DNA of 64,000 nucleotides, from NCBI GenBank assembly GCA_023376005.1, contig CM042179.1:17413258-17477257 (forward strand). The letters are read 5' to 3'. The translations under genes and the position numbers were made by a program. The notes under the pieces are model-generated. The model was not told the DNA's origin and searched no databases. It saw only the letters and a list, made by a program, of their open reading frames with translations. The DNA is from Doryteuthis pealeii (Eukaryota > Mollusca > Cephalopoda > Myopsida > Loliginidae). Positions 24,876 to 34,939 of the stretch are shown here, one piece after another (within the stretch, counting starts at the first letter, position 1; each line of letters opens with the position of its first letter).

Positions 24876-25018
24876 GTTGTTTTTTTAATAACATAAAACA
24901 TAAAGTATATTGAATAATAATAAAAATACAATGTAGCAATTGAAAATTTTTTAACAATAAAATCATCCTCTGAATACCTTGTTTTTTCATATTGTATATA
25001 TTTACACACACATGTATC

Positions 25019-25035
25019 TCTCTCTCTCTCTCCCT

Positions 25036-25075
<40 letters not shown>

Positions 25076-25272
25076 CACACACACACACACACACACACAT
25101 GCACACACCAACTCCTCCACATAAGCAGCATGTGACATATGGTCAATTTCTTAAGTGGAGTTTAACAGGTTTGAATTCAGAGTTTTCCTAACTAAGATCA
25201 TAGCTGGAGGGAGAATAGTTGAATTCATACCTTTCCCAAATGTATTAGCTCCATGTGAAATGCAAACAGCCT
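25019..25272 (-). mobile_element. Compound microsatellite plus SINE copy 3
   Basis: (TC)n at 25018-25032, (TA)n at 25038-25070 and (CA)n at 25075-25100 precede a SINE body from about 25108 (CAACTCCTCCACATAAGCAG) to about 25272. Shared landmarks are GTGGAGTTTAACAGGTTTGA and GGGAGAATAGTTGAATTCAT. Relative to copies 2 and 4, a stretch after TTTTCCTAACTAAGATCATAG is deleted. The head is missing; a (TG)n run (25273-25290) takes its place. Confidence 0.82.
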
Positions 25273-25299
25273 GTGTGTGTGTGTGTGTGTGCATGTATG

Positions 25300-25690
25300 T
25301 GAGTAAAATAGGGAAATAAATCTGACAGTATTTAGAAAAGCAAAGTGTTAAAAAAAATTAAATAATTCTTGATGGCGAAGTCGACGTTAAAACGGTTCAA
25401 TTTTTATCTAACCTTCATGAGGACATTAGGATGAAGAAAGTGTCGTATGAACAGTGATGGATGTTTTTTTCAAAATAACGAGGGATGAGAAAATGTATAT
25501 TTTTCTCTCTAGACACTTCTCACCTTGGATATATATATATGTTGGTATACGTGTGTGTCATATATGTGTGTGTGTGTGTATCAGATATATATATATAAGT
25601 GGGATGTTATATGTGTATATACGTATTATGTACAAGAGCAGGATGCACAAGCATTGAAACTCATTATGGCGGCCCAAATGTGTATGAGTG
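25300..25690. other. Intron sequence without recognised genes
   Basis: Ordinary AT-rich sequence with small TG/TA runs at 25528-25595. The short open frames here run through these repeats and are not credible genes. Confidence 0.5.
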
Positions 25691-25724
25691 ATGTTAGAAT
25701 GCCAAAGCATATATAGGTATCAGT

Positions 25725-26082
25725 ATGTATATGTGTGTATAGGTATAGGTATGTGCGTATATATGTGTGTGTGTGTGCGTATATATATGTGTGTGTGTGT
25801 GTGCGTATATGTGTGTGTGTGTGTGTGCGTATATATATATGTGTGTGTGTGCATATGTGTGTGTGTGTGTGCATATATATGTGTGTATGTGTGTGTGTGT
25901 GCATATATATATGTGTGTATGTGTGTGTGTGTGCATATATATATGTGTGTGTGTGTGTATGTGTGTGTGTGTGTATATATATATGCGTGTGTGTGTGTGT
26001 ATATATATGGTGTGTGTGTATATATATGTGTGTGTATATATATATGTGTGTGTGTGTATATATATATATGTGTGTGTGTGTG

Positions 26083-26113
<31 letters not shown>

Positions 26114-26485
26114 ATATATATATATGTGTGTGTGTGTATATATATGTGTGTGTGTATATGTGTATATATATATGTGTGTGTATATGTGTGTGTGTATATA
26201 TATATATGTGTGTGTGTGTATATATATATATATGTGTGTGTGTATATGTATATATATATGTGTGTGTGTATATGTATATATATATATATATATGTGTGTA
26301 TATATGTGTACATGTATATATATGTGTGTGTATATATGTGTACATGTATATATATGTGTGTGTATATATGTGTACATGTATATATATGTGTGTGTATATG
26401 TGTATGTATATGTATATGTATATATATATATATATGTGTATATGTATATATATATATATATGTGTGTGTATATGTATATATATAA
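25725..26485. repeat. (TG)n(TA)n compound microsatellite array
   Basis: About 760 bp alternating (TG)4-9 with (TA)2-8. It changes from TGTGTGCGTATATATATG units on the left to a cleaner TATATGTGTACATGTATATA repeat (three near-identical copies at about 26300-26390) on the right. It ends directly at the 3' end of the R2-like copy C. Long frames on both strands are low-complexity artefacts. Alternating purine-pyrimidine composition over this length could adopt left-handed or cruciform DNA; that is inference. Confidence 0.95.
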
Positions 26486-26486
26486 T

Positions 26487-28857
26487 CTTCATACAATGAC
26501 TGCTATTTACACAGTAGCATTGCAACCAACAAAGCCTTCATCAGATGATGACTCTGGGTTCAGGCATGGTTTCGGGGCCGAAGCATCATTACCACTAACC
26601 CAGAGCGCCCCAGCAGTATCTCACGATACCACCAGACTTTGTCGGTTTGATGTCACAAAATAGGACTGCCATATCCACGCTGATGCGGTTAGAGCTTTCT
26701 CCTGGATCTTATTTAGGTATTTCCTCTTGTCTGGTAGAGAAAGTCCAAGTTTAGACAAAAATGCCGAGGTTGAGTTGGCAATAAACCCCCGACATCCGAC
26801 CTCAATGGGAAATACATCTGTGATCCATCCGTTTCTGGCGCATTGTTCATGTAGGTCTTCATATTTTTCCAACTTCCGCTGATGGGCCCAATCCAGATTT
26901 TCTTCAAATGGAACTGTCAACTCAATGATAAAAACTTTCTTTTGATTACCAGACCAAATGACAATATCAGGACACTGGGCCGTTACGGTTATTTCAGTTG
27001 GAAAAACGAGCTGATGTTCCAAGTCGCATGCAATGCGCCAGCTCGCGGAGCCGTCAAATATAGAGGACACGTGCCTATTTTTACGTGAAAATTTCGAAGT
27101 GTTTCCTTCTTTAACAAAATGTATTGCTTTGTTGATGTTATTATCAGATTTATTTGCAGTCTCACAACCTATCTTTGACGCCTCCGCAACAATCTCGAGG
27201 ACTTCGTTGTGTCTCCACGTGTAGCTTCTTAGAGCATACTCGCATCCCGTGAGAATATGTTTCAGGCTAGCAGTTTTCCCACATGCTTTGCATAGGTTTG
27301 ACGTAGCTAAGCCCCAGACGTGAAGATTGACTGGTGTTGGCAATATATCGTAAACTGCCTTTATCAGGAAACTTAATTTTTTAGGCTCCATATGTCTGAT
27401 GTCGCTCCATGTTACAACCCTCTCTTTTGCACTCTCCCACCTGGTCCATGCGCCCTGTTTACTTTGTCCCACAGCTGTAGCAATACGCTTGATTTCCTCA
27501 AGTTGGTGGATTTCCTCTGATCGTCCCTTTGCCACAGTTCCAATTATTTCTTTCATCTTGAGGGATGATTCTGCGATTTCTACAGCTTGTTGTGCCTTCC
27601 ATTTTCGACCAGTTATTACGGAAGGCTGGGCGTTCTTTACCAGTGGGTCGCGAGAGTCACGCAGCATTTGGAAAAGTCGCGCTTTCCCTAATTTGAATTT
27701 CTCAACAAGTGACACCATCGGAAGTTTTAGCTTCGTTGATGAACTCTATAGTGCCACATTTGTTAAGCAATTAGGTACCCCTAACCATTTCTTTACATAA
27801 TTACTGATTAAGCGCTCCATTTTTTCAACCTTTGTCAGTGATACCTCATATATTTGCATGAGCCATGATAGTTTAGGAATTAATCCAAAATAGATGCACC
27901 ATATTTTGTCTTTATTTATGAGATCACATTTATCAATGGAGCGAAGGCCATCCTTTAGTTGTTTCATAATGTCCTGCCAACGATGTCGATCAGTAATTGG
28001 TAGGGAGTAGCAGCGACCGAGGCTCTTAACACTTCTTTCGCGGATTGTGGGGATTTCATTTCCATCGACGAAAAACCTAACTTCTTTGCAGATTCCTTTC
28101 ACTATGGAAAGACTGCGGCATTTAGAAGGCTTTATCTTCATCGCAGCCCATTTGAAAAGCTCCTGTAGGCGATTCATAAGTTGTTTCATATGGGATCTGG
28201 ATTCTGCGACGAGGGTTACATCATCCATAAAAGCCTTCATAGATGGGACGGTTTTCTTATTGGTGTGGTTTTCAGAATTACGCAGTATCATCTCCATTAC
28301 CAGTACGAAAAGTAATGGAGAGATAACGCATCCCATCATAATCCCAATATTTAACTTTTGCCAGTTAGTAGAATATTTATTATTAGAAAATCTCATATAT
28401 GTACATTTAAAATACGTTGAAATGAGATTTCTAATGTCTTCTGGAATCCAAAAGAACTCCATTGCTTTCTCAAGTAGTTGGTGTCTTACTGAACCATACG
28501 CATTTTCTAAGTCAAGCCAAATGACGTGAAGTTCGGCTGACTTATTATTTTTGGCCGTTTATATGGCGTCCCACAGCATAGTGGTGTGTTCAATACAACC
28601 TGGAAAGCCGGGAATTCCAGCTTTCTGTATGGATGTATTAACATACGCATTGTTCAGAATAAATTTTGTCATTCTTTTTGCAATAACACCGAAAAAGATC
28701 TTACCTTCTACGTTGAGTAAGGAAATTGGTCGAAACTGGTCTAATCTTTTGGAGTCTTTTTCTTTTGGAATATGGATTCCATCAGCTAATCCCCAATCCT
28801 CCACGATAAATTTCTTTGCATGGGCTTTCCGTAAAAGCCTCCAGAGAAGTGTTATGC
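26487..28857 (-). pseudogene. R2-like LINE, copy C: RT + zinc knuckle + restriction-like endonuclease, 5'-truncated
   Basis: The longest copy, read on the minus strand from 28857 to a stop at 26621, then a 3' untranslated tail to 26487. Domains in order are: RT finger FRPISLLNVEGKIFF (about 28690-28735); RT motif A VIWLDLENAYGSV (about 28485-28525); GCVISPLLF (about 28315-28345); the catalytic box AFMDDVTLV with MDD at 28220-28228; a long thumb/linker; the knuckle CKACGK...HILTGC (about 27240-27300); and endonuclease PDIVIW and VFIIELTVPFEENLDW (about 26885-26975). One reading frame runs throughout, broken only by a TAA near 28560 and a TAG near 27748. The 5' end stops abruptly in a TG array, so the N-terminal DNA-binding part is lost. 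The C-terminal endonuclease places it with the R2/R4/NeSL/CRE/HERO assemblage. Clade unresolved. Confidence 0.92.
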
Positions 28858-29672
28858 ATGTGCGTGTCTGTGTATATGTATGTATGTGCGTGTCTGTGTC
28901 TGTATATGTGTCTGTGTATATGTATATGTGTATATGTATATGTGTCTGTGTATATGTATGCGTGTGCGTGTCTGTGTCTGTGTATATGCATGCGTGTGTG
29001 TGTCTGTGTATATGTATGCGAATGCGTGTCTGTGTATATGTATGCGTGTCTGTGTATATGTATGCGTGTGCATGTCTATGCTATGTGTGCGTGTCTGTGT
29101 CTGTGTCTATGCGTGTGTGTGTGTGTCTATGCGTCTGTGTCTGTACATGTGTGTGTATGTGTGTGCGCGTGTGTGTGTGTCTGTCTGTGCTGTGTGTGTG
29201 TGTCTGTGTATGTGTGTACGTGTGTGTGTGTGTACGTGTGTGTGTCTGTATATGTGTACGTGTGTGTGTCTGTGTATATGTGTACGTGTGTGTCTGTGTA
29301 TATGTGTATGTATGTGTGTATGCATGTATATGTGTACGTGTGTGCGTGTCTATGCATGTATGTGTGTGCGTGTCTATGCATGTATGTGTGTGCATGTCTA
29401 TGCATGTATGTACGTGTGTGTCTGTCTGTGTATATGTATGTATGTATATGTGTGTCTGTGTGTTCTGTCTGTGTATATGTGTGTGTATGTGTGTGTCTGT
29501 CTGTGTATATGTGTGTGTCTATCCATGAATGTGCATGTCTGTATATGTATGTGTATGTGCATGTGCATGTCTGTGTATATGTATATGCGTGTCTGTGTAT
29601 ATGTATGTGCATGTGCGTGTCTGTGTAAATGTATGTATGTATGTGTGTGTCTGTCTATGTATGTATGTGTGT
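28858..29672. repeat. TGTCTGTGTATATGTATG minisatellite
   Basis: About 815 bp of (TG)n interspersed with TCTGTGTATATG and CATGTCTATG blocks, distinct from the (TG)n(TA)n array at the other side of the R2-like copy C. It begins at the base after the truncated 5' end of that element. Apparent proteins on both strands are artefacts of the composition. Confidence 0.95.
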
Positions 29673-29883
29673 GCAATCAGTCATTTTGGCATAAGGAAGG
29701 TTAACTCCAATGACCTTAGATTTTTGGAAATCTTCTCTGAGTTAAATATCTCAATCTGCAATACTTTTTTTTCTTCATAAAAAACAATTCAAACACAAGG
29801 CAACTTTTTCTCTAAATGTTTGATGATTAGTATTATCTGTGTTATTCGGACTATTGTCCTCATCTTCATTGATATCTGTGCAA

Positions 29884-29918
29884 CGTTTCGGCCGATATGC
29901 CCTCCGACCTTCTTCAGG
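29884..29918 (-). ncRNA. Hammerhead-ribozyme-like core in the Penelope-type repeat
   Basis: On the minus strand: CTGAAGA (29911-29917), a helix formed by GGTCG and CGGCC (29905-29909 and 29890-29894) closing a loop of about 10 nt, then GAAA (29886-29889). This is the C-U-G-A-N-G-A / stem II / G-A-A-A core of a hammerhead. The only departure from CUGAUGA is at the tolerated seventh position. Stems I and III, and hence the cleavage site, could not be assigned with confidence: the sequence after GAAA is CGTTGCACAGATATC. The partner copy at 30153 keeps only the TTGAAATGTTGTACAG half. Confidence 0.55.
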
Positions 29919-30060
29919 TATTTCTTGTCGGATTAGGGAACCTTTTTTTCGGAATCTGGAACTTTGTTGTCATAATCAGGAGCCATCACAGAACTTTGAA
30001 CCTAACCCTTTATTCAGTCCACGGGGGTATCCTGTCCTCATTCTGCTAACCATAGCTGGG

Positions 30061-30147
30061 GTAGAGGCGTTAAGCTGTGTTAATTAATATTCTATGTTAC
30101 TGCTGCCATAACATAGAATATTAGTTAATACAGCTTAACGCCTCTAC
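30061..30147. repeat. Foldback, 39-nt arms
   Basis: Arm 30061-30099 (GTAGAGGCGTTAAGCTGTGT...) pairs with 30109-30147 with only a few mismatches around a 9-nt loop. It lies between the two inverted halves of the Penelope-type repeat, so the whole 29825-30226 region could fold as nested hairpins. Confidence 0.93.
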
Positions 30148-30226
30148 GTTATCGGTTGAAATGTTGTACAGATAACAATGAAGATGAGGACAATAGTCTG
30201 AATAACATAGATAATACTAATTACAA

Positions 30227-30400
30227 AGCAACTTGGTTCTATCCTCTCTGCAAGCATTGATACATGATTGATTTCATATTCACTTGGTTGATCTTTATGA
30301 TGTTTGTTGTGTCAGAATATTATGCAGTGTAGATTGTAACATGAATCACAAATTCATAGATGGTAAATTTTCTATGATCAACATCTGCCATTGTTTGATT
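30227..30400. other. Short intronic spacer
   Basis: No recognisable feature between the Penelope-type repeat and the following LINE relic. Confidence 0.4.
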
Positions 30401-31700
30401 GGTTTCTAAAGATGACATTTTTAAAGATGACATTTCAGAATCTTGGAAAGATAGAATGAGCACTTTAGAGATTTCTTTCATAATTAATCAACATTTGACA
30501 ATGAAACCCTACAAAATCATCCTAAGGATTGACTGGCTTGTACGGATGAAATTAGACTGGCTATTAAACAAGTTGATAATTGCAAAGCACATGGCTTTGA
30601 TGACATATCAATTGAACTATTAAATACTGATAGTGAAAATATACTTTGGGTCATACATAACTGAAGCCCCTATCCCCAAAGATTAGGTTAATGTCATTTT
30701 AATGTCAATGTATAAGCTATTATTGTGGTATCACCTTGCTAGAAATGATTGAAAATATGTTTACCAAACTTCTTTTGAACAGATTATTGGAAGATGTTTG
30801 TCCAGCTGTAATTCCTAAAGTGCAAAGTGGTTTTACATTCGGTAAAGGAACAATCATTATGATCTTTTCTACTTGAAAAATTCAGGGAAAATGCTTTGAA
30901 CAGCAGGTGCCTCTTTATCAAGTCTTCATGGGCCTAACAAAGGTTTTTGGTACCATTAATTGCGAAGCACTTAGGGTAATTCTTGACAAAGCTAGTTTGC
31001 CTTTCAATTTTTGTCAACATGATTAAACTGTTGTACAGAGATATATCTCTGTACAACAGTTTAATCATGTTTAAGGCATTTCAGTTTAAGGCATTTCTTA
31101 CATTCAATGGTGTGAAACATGGTGATATTTTGGACCTAACACTTTTCTCAGTCTTCTTTACTATTCTACTGTCTCAGGCTTTTTCAATTGTGACAAAGGA
31201 ATCTTTTTGCTGTTTAGGATATTTGCTTGAATTTTTAATATGAGAAGATTTCAGGCAAGATCTACAACATTTCAAGTTATGCTCAGGAAACTCCTTTATC
31301 AAAAAATGTTTTTCTAACCCAGAAGCTGATATGCAGTGCCACATATATCATTTATAAAAATCCTCTTCAAAATTTGGTCTCAGAATCAGCCTATCAAAGT
31401 TATGTTCCCTCCAACTGTAGGACAATCATATGCTGTATCAAAAATTCTGGTGAATGCTATAAGTCTAGAAGTGGTCAATGTGTTTGTGTATTTTAGTAGT
31501 ATATTGGTAAGAGATAGCTCTATTTATTCTGAAGTATTCCTGCACATCCAGAAAGCATATGATGCCTTAAAAATAGAGCATGAGCAAACTGAAGCATCAC
31601 CAAAAAAAAAAAAAAACAATGTCTCTATTTATAGAACATATGTATTGACTACTTTCCTATATTCATTAGAGAAACATGATTTAAAGATTTGAGAAATACA
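30400..31700 (+). pseudogene. RTE/Jockey-type LINE relic, reverse transcriptase
   Basis: Plus-strand pieces in several frames: EIRLAIKQVDNCKAHGFDDISIELL (about 30545-30620), an RT motif A-like FMGLTKVFGTINCEALRVILDKA (about 30925-30990), NGVKHGDILDLTLFSVFFTILLSQAF (about 31108-31185), then FSSILVRDSSIYSEVFLHIQKAYDALK (about 31490-31572) and YRTYVLTTFLYS (about 31630-31665). These match, in order, RT finger, palm and thumb of the same general type of LINE as at 22912 and 12155. Stops and frameshifts are numerous. Between about 31190 and 31480 the catalytic FADD region is not recognisable. Confidence 0.82.
31016..31071. repeat. Perfect 56-bp palindrome inside the LINE relic
   Basis: Two perfect 28-nt arms with no loop, centred between 31043 and 31044 (CAGAGATATATCTCTG at the centre, AACATGATTAAACTG at the left edge). 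It lies between the motif-A-like and the GVKHGD segments of the LINE relic, where a single copy of that sequence would be expected. It looks like a local inverted duplication rather than an original part of the element. Confidence 0.97.
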
Positions 31701-31719
31701 TTTAAAATAGTATGTGCCT

Positions 31720-32060
31720 CTTTGAGGAGAGTCATGAAAATAGCTGAGGAAGGGAACAACATTGGACTCTCAGGTTCAAGATTCCTCTTGGAGGTATAAT
31801 GTTTGTGACTGTCTTTTCTCTAAAGATGGATACATCAATCATATGAGATCTTATGAGATGTCAACAAAATATATTTCCTTTCAGGTGAGGTGATAAAACT
31901 TGTCATTAAGTAAAGTCTGTAAGTATTTGTCTGGATAGAAAAAAGATTGTAGTACACAAAAACCTTCTCCACATACCAATCAAGTAACATATACAGTCAT
32001 CATTCTATTTGACTGTCATCTCTGCCTCAAGGTTTGCAAGATAGCTGCTGAACTGAAAAG
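31720..32060. other. Possible LINE continuation, no clear motif
   Basis: May continue the LINE relic (connection region), but no string was convincing. Otherwise ordinary AT-rich sequence. Confidence 0.3.
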
Positions 32061-32067
32061 TCATTTA

Positions 32068-32102
32068 ACCTTATCTTAGACTGTGTCAGTCTAAGATAAG
32101 GT
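32068..32102. repeat. Perfect hairpin, 16-nt arms
   Basis: ACCTTATCTTAGACTG (32068-32083) and its exact reverse complement (32087-32102) around a TGT loop. Confidence 0.96.
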
Positions 32103-32169
32103 GACAATCCAAACGATGCTGAAGGGATCAAGAGATGGCAATCATCTGTGAAGATAGAGCAATCATCAT

Positions 32170-32256
32170 ATATATGTGTGTGTGTGTTTGTATATATATA
32201 TATATATAAACACACACACAAGATGGATAAATCATCATATATATATGTGTGTGTGC
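32170..32256. repeat. (TA)n/(TG)n/(CA)n microsatellites
   Basis: Short runs of TATATATGTGTG, TA and ACACACAC. The two segments around 32164 and 32230 share ATCATATATATGTGTGTG, in direct orientation. Confidence 0.85.
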
Positions 32257-32269
32257 AAAAATTGCCAAG

Positions 32270-32400
32270 GGGGGTAATTTTTTTTATTTTTTAAATTTCT
32301 TAATTTTAAAACAATTACCAAAAATCAGGGAATTGTCCAATTTTAATGAAATTTTCACCAAATTATTTTCCCACGACTTAATTTTATAAGGATTAGTTTA
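32270..32400. mobile_element. Fragment of the hAT-like MITE family
   Basis: AAAACAATTACCAAAAATCAGGGAATTGTCCAATTTTAATGAAATTTTCA, broken here only for description, matches the subterminal block of the elements at 1084-2036 and 38157-39174. It is in the same orientation as the left subterminal block of copy 2. No terminal repeat or target duplication is visible, so it is a fragment. Confidence 0.7.
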
Positions 32401-32434
32401 TTTTATGAAAGAAACTTGAAAAAATACTTTTTAT

Positions 32435-32600
32435 ATTCAGAATGTGTGTGTGGGTGGCTGACCTTTGACCATTTGAAGAAAAAAATCCCGGTCCCTAATT
32501 TATGTAAAAATTAGGGCCGGGATTTTTTTTTCTTCAAATGGTCAAATGTCAGCCACCCACCCACACACACACACACACATTCTGAATTTCTTGAAAGATC
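32435..32600. repeat. Long foldback, arms about 65-75 nt
   Basis: TTCAGAATGTGTGTGTGGGT through GGTCCCTAATTT on the left is mirrored by AAATTAGGGCCGGGATTTTT through CACATTCTGAA on the right, centred near 32508. Match is nearly complete apart from length differences in the A/T and (TG)n/(CA)n runs and one or two substitutions. It is the longest close-packed hairpin in the window. Confidence 0.92.
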
Positions 32601-34440
32601 ATATCCTGAAGAATATATGGAAAAATAAAAAAAATAAAGAATATAAATTCAATAACCTAAAAAATTCATTTTCTTAAAACTCAAAAAATAAATAATGTAG
32701 CAATTTTTTTTTTTTTTTTGTAGTATTGAAAAATATAGTTTTCTTTAAATTTTTAAAAAATTAAAAAGATTTTTTTTAAATCGTCAATTTAAAGTATGGA
32801 AGCCTAAAAAAGCCAAATTATCTCCCTTTCTGACCACAGTCTTTACAGTGTGATTTGTGAACGAATTCAACACATTTCACAAGTTATTATAATTCATTCA
32901 TTAAAGGAAGACTTTATTTCAAAGTACATTGTTCTTTTATTTATTTATTTATTGGTTTTTTTTTTTTACATTCCTTTGAAAAATAGTAAACTTGAAATTA
33001 ATAGCTAATCTAATTAAAAGAGAAAAAAAATTAAATTATTGAACACTGAAATTAAACTGAATGTTCTTAAAAATGTATCTTACATGAGTATTTTTATTGT
33101 AGATATTGTTATACTAACACTAACTAGTAAACATTTTTATAGTTATATTAAAAAAAACAATCACAAACACTTAAAGTTTTGTTAGACACGTGAAATTTTG
33201 GCAGTTTTCATGTAAATTTTCATTTGCGTTAATAGGAATTATTGGCAAATGAATTCTCTTTTTGTTCATGAAATTATTCACTATTGAAATTTTTTAATTA
33301 AAATAAGTTTATAGTAAAATTTACATAGCGAATAATTTAATTTTTGTTTTTGTTTTTTGGTAAAGTTTCCTCTGGTAAATATCGTTTATTCTGTAATTGT
33401 CTGAATTTTTTTTCCGGTGCTAAAACGATAATTTTTATTTGGAATACTAAATAGATATCAATTTACAATGTAAAGGGTGACCCAGACAAAAACAGTACCC
33501 AAACCCTAAACTCCCCTAGTTAAAATTAGCAGTTTTATTACAAAGTTTGTGGGTTCTGTTTTTTCTGGGACACCCTAATTTACTAAACAAAAGTTCATAA
33601 TTTCCAAAAAATGTTTATCTAAACAGCATTTTTTTTTTGTTTTTTTTTTTACACGTTTCGTCATTAAATTCTCTTTCAAGAAATGAAAAATTAATTTTCC
33701 TCTACCAAAAAAAAACAAAAACAAAAAACAAACAAACTTATAAGTTTCTTTGCGTTTGTTTTTTCTAATAAGTTACTTATTATTGTACACTATTTGGGGG
33801 TAGTGGAGCGTGAAAAAAGACAAAAAAACGACAAAATACCCCGCGCTTTTAATTTAAAGTAAAGATTTATTTAAAATATAAGATCTTACTACTTGATATA
33901 CAGAAAATTTGATTAAATTCGGATTATTACGGGTTTTTTTTTGGTTTTTTTTTTTCATTCTTGTGCTTCCTGTTATTGACACTTTTGAAAATAAAAAATA
34001 AGTAAAGCTTCGTAACGTCTGTTGTAAATTATTCAGTGAAGAAATCATGGAAAATGTAGCACTAAAATTATCAACAAAATGAATTTTGTTGTTAATGATT
34101 AAAAAGTAAAGGTAAAAGAAAAAAAAAAGTAAATAAAAACAAAAAAAGATTTGACGTGTTTGTTTTTTTCTTAAGACTTAAAAAATTCATAGCGCTTCTT
34201 TCTTAAAATAAAAAATAAATCTTTATTAAACTTTGTTTTTTGTTTTTTTTTTATCATAATTGACGCAATCCTTTAAAATTCACTATTCAACAATGTTTAT
34301 CTTTTACTTTATAAACCCAGATTTGACACCTGGTATTTTAAACATACGAGATAGTATCACTATAGATAAATAAAGGCCTCCATATTTAATATTTTCTACC
34401 ATATTAAAAAAAGAAGAGATCTAATTTCTTAAAATTACAC
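32601..34440. other. AT-rich intron sequence, homopolymer-rich
   Basis: Many T and A runs, for example about 32703-32720 and 33630-33650. No gene or recognised repeat family. A short phrase near 33475 (GGTGACCCAGACAAAAACAG) recurs in inverted, altered form near 33555, suggesting a small foldback. Confidence 0.4.
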
Positions 34441-34461
34441 CCTCAAGAATGCCGATGGCTA

Positions 34462-34491
34462 TATATATATTGTGTGTGTGTGTGTGTGTGT

Positions 34492-34532
<41 letters not shown>

Positions 34533-34545
34533 TATATATGTATAT
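34462..34545. repeat. (TA)n(TG)n microsatellites
   Basis: Two blocks of TATATA followed by (TG)9-11, repeated head to tail. Beyond it, 34560-34670 is a less AT-rich patch (CAGGTCGCATATGGCGCTAC) of unknown nature. Confidence 0.9.
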
Positions 34546-34876
34546 GTACATGTATAATTTTGAATTGAACAATTCAAAGTGTAAAGTCACTGTCAGGTCG
34601 CATATGGCGCTACTGGTACTATGTAACCCAGTACTACACGTCTCATAATTGGGTTATGGGCGACTATATATGTATATGTGTGTAAACAATCACAATATTA
34701 ATTTCATATTTTGATACAGTTAATAAAATCTCTTTGGAATATCTGACCTAATCATACATCTGCTATTTCTTTCAAATACAAACTCTGTGAAAATATTTTT
34801 TTAGAACTTCTAAGTAGATTATGATTTCTTATTTTTTCAAAGTAGGTGTTAACATTTTCAACCAAAAAAACTTATC

Positions 34877-34935
34877 TGGTTATTTTGTTTTCTTCCTCTT
34901 GGTTATTTTGTTTTCTTCCTCTTGGTTATTTTGCA
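34877..34935. repeat. 23-bp tandem repeat, 2.5 copies
   Basis: TGGTTATTTTGTTTTCTTCC(TCT) occurs twice in full and once in part, identical between copies. Confidence 0.93.
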
Positions 34936-34939
34936 TGAA

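Larger units (their letters stand above)
29825..30226 (-). mobile_element. Penelope-like terminal repeat with inverted partner
   Basis: The segment 29827-29897 (starting GATTAGTATTATCTGTGTTA) recurs as an inverted copy at 30153-30223. Between them, the minus strand carries CCCCGTGGACTGAATAAAGG, then TGAAGAAGGTCGGAGGG and GGCCGAAACGTTGCACAG, the string typical of terminal repeats (pLTRs) of Penelope-like retroelements. Many of these carry a hammerhead ribozyme at this place. The inverted partial copy also fits Penelope-like insertions, which often have a truncated inverted repeat at one end. No protein-coding part is present here. Naming rests on recognised strings. Confidence 0.7.

Noticed and set aside
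25626..26663. Open frames of 227-299 codons on both strands
   Set aside because: Artefacts of the (TG)n(TA)n array. The only real coding similarity nearby is the R2-like element on the minus strand beyond 26487.
28551..29704. Open frames of up to 325 codons on the plus strand
   Set aside because: The first third is antisense to the R2-like ORF and the rest is the TG minisatellite.
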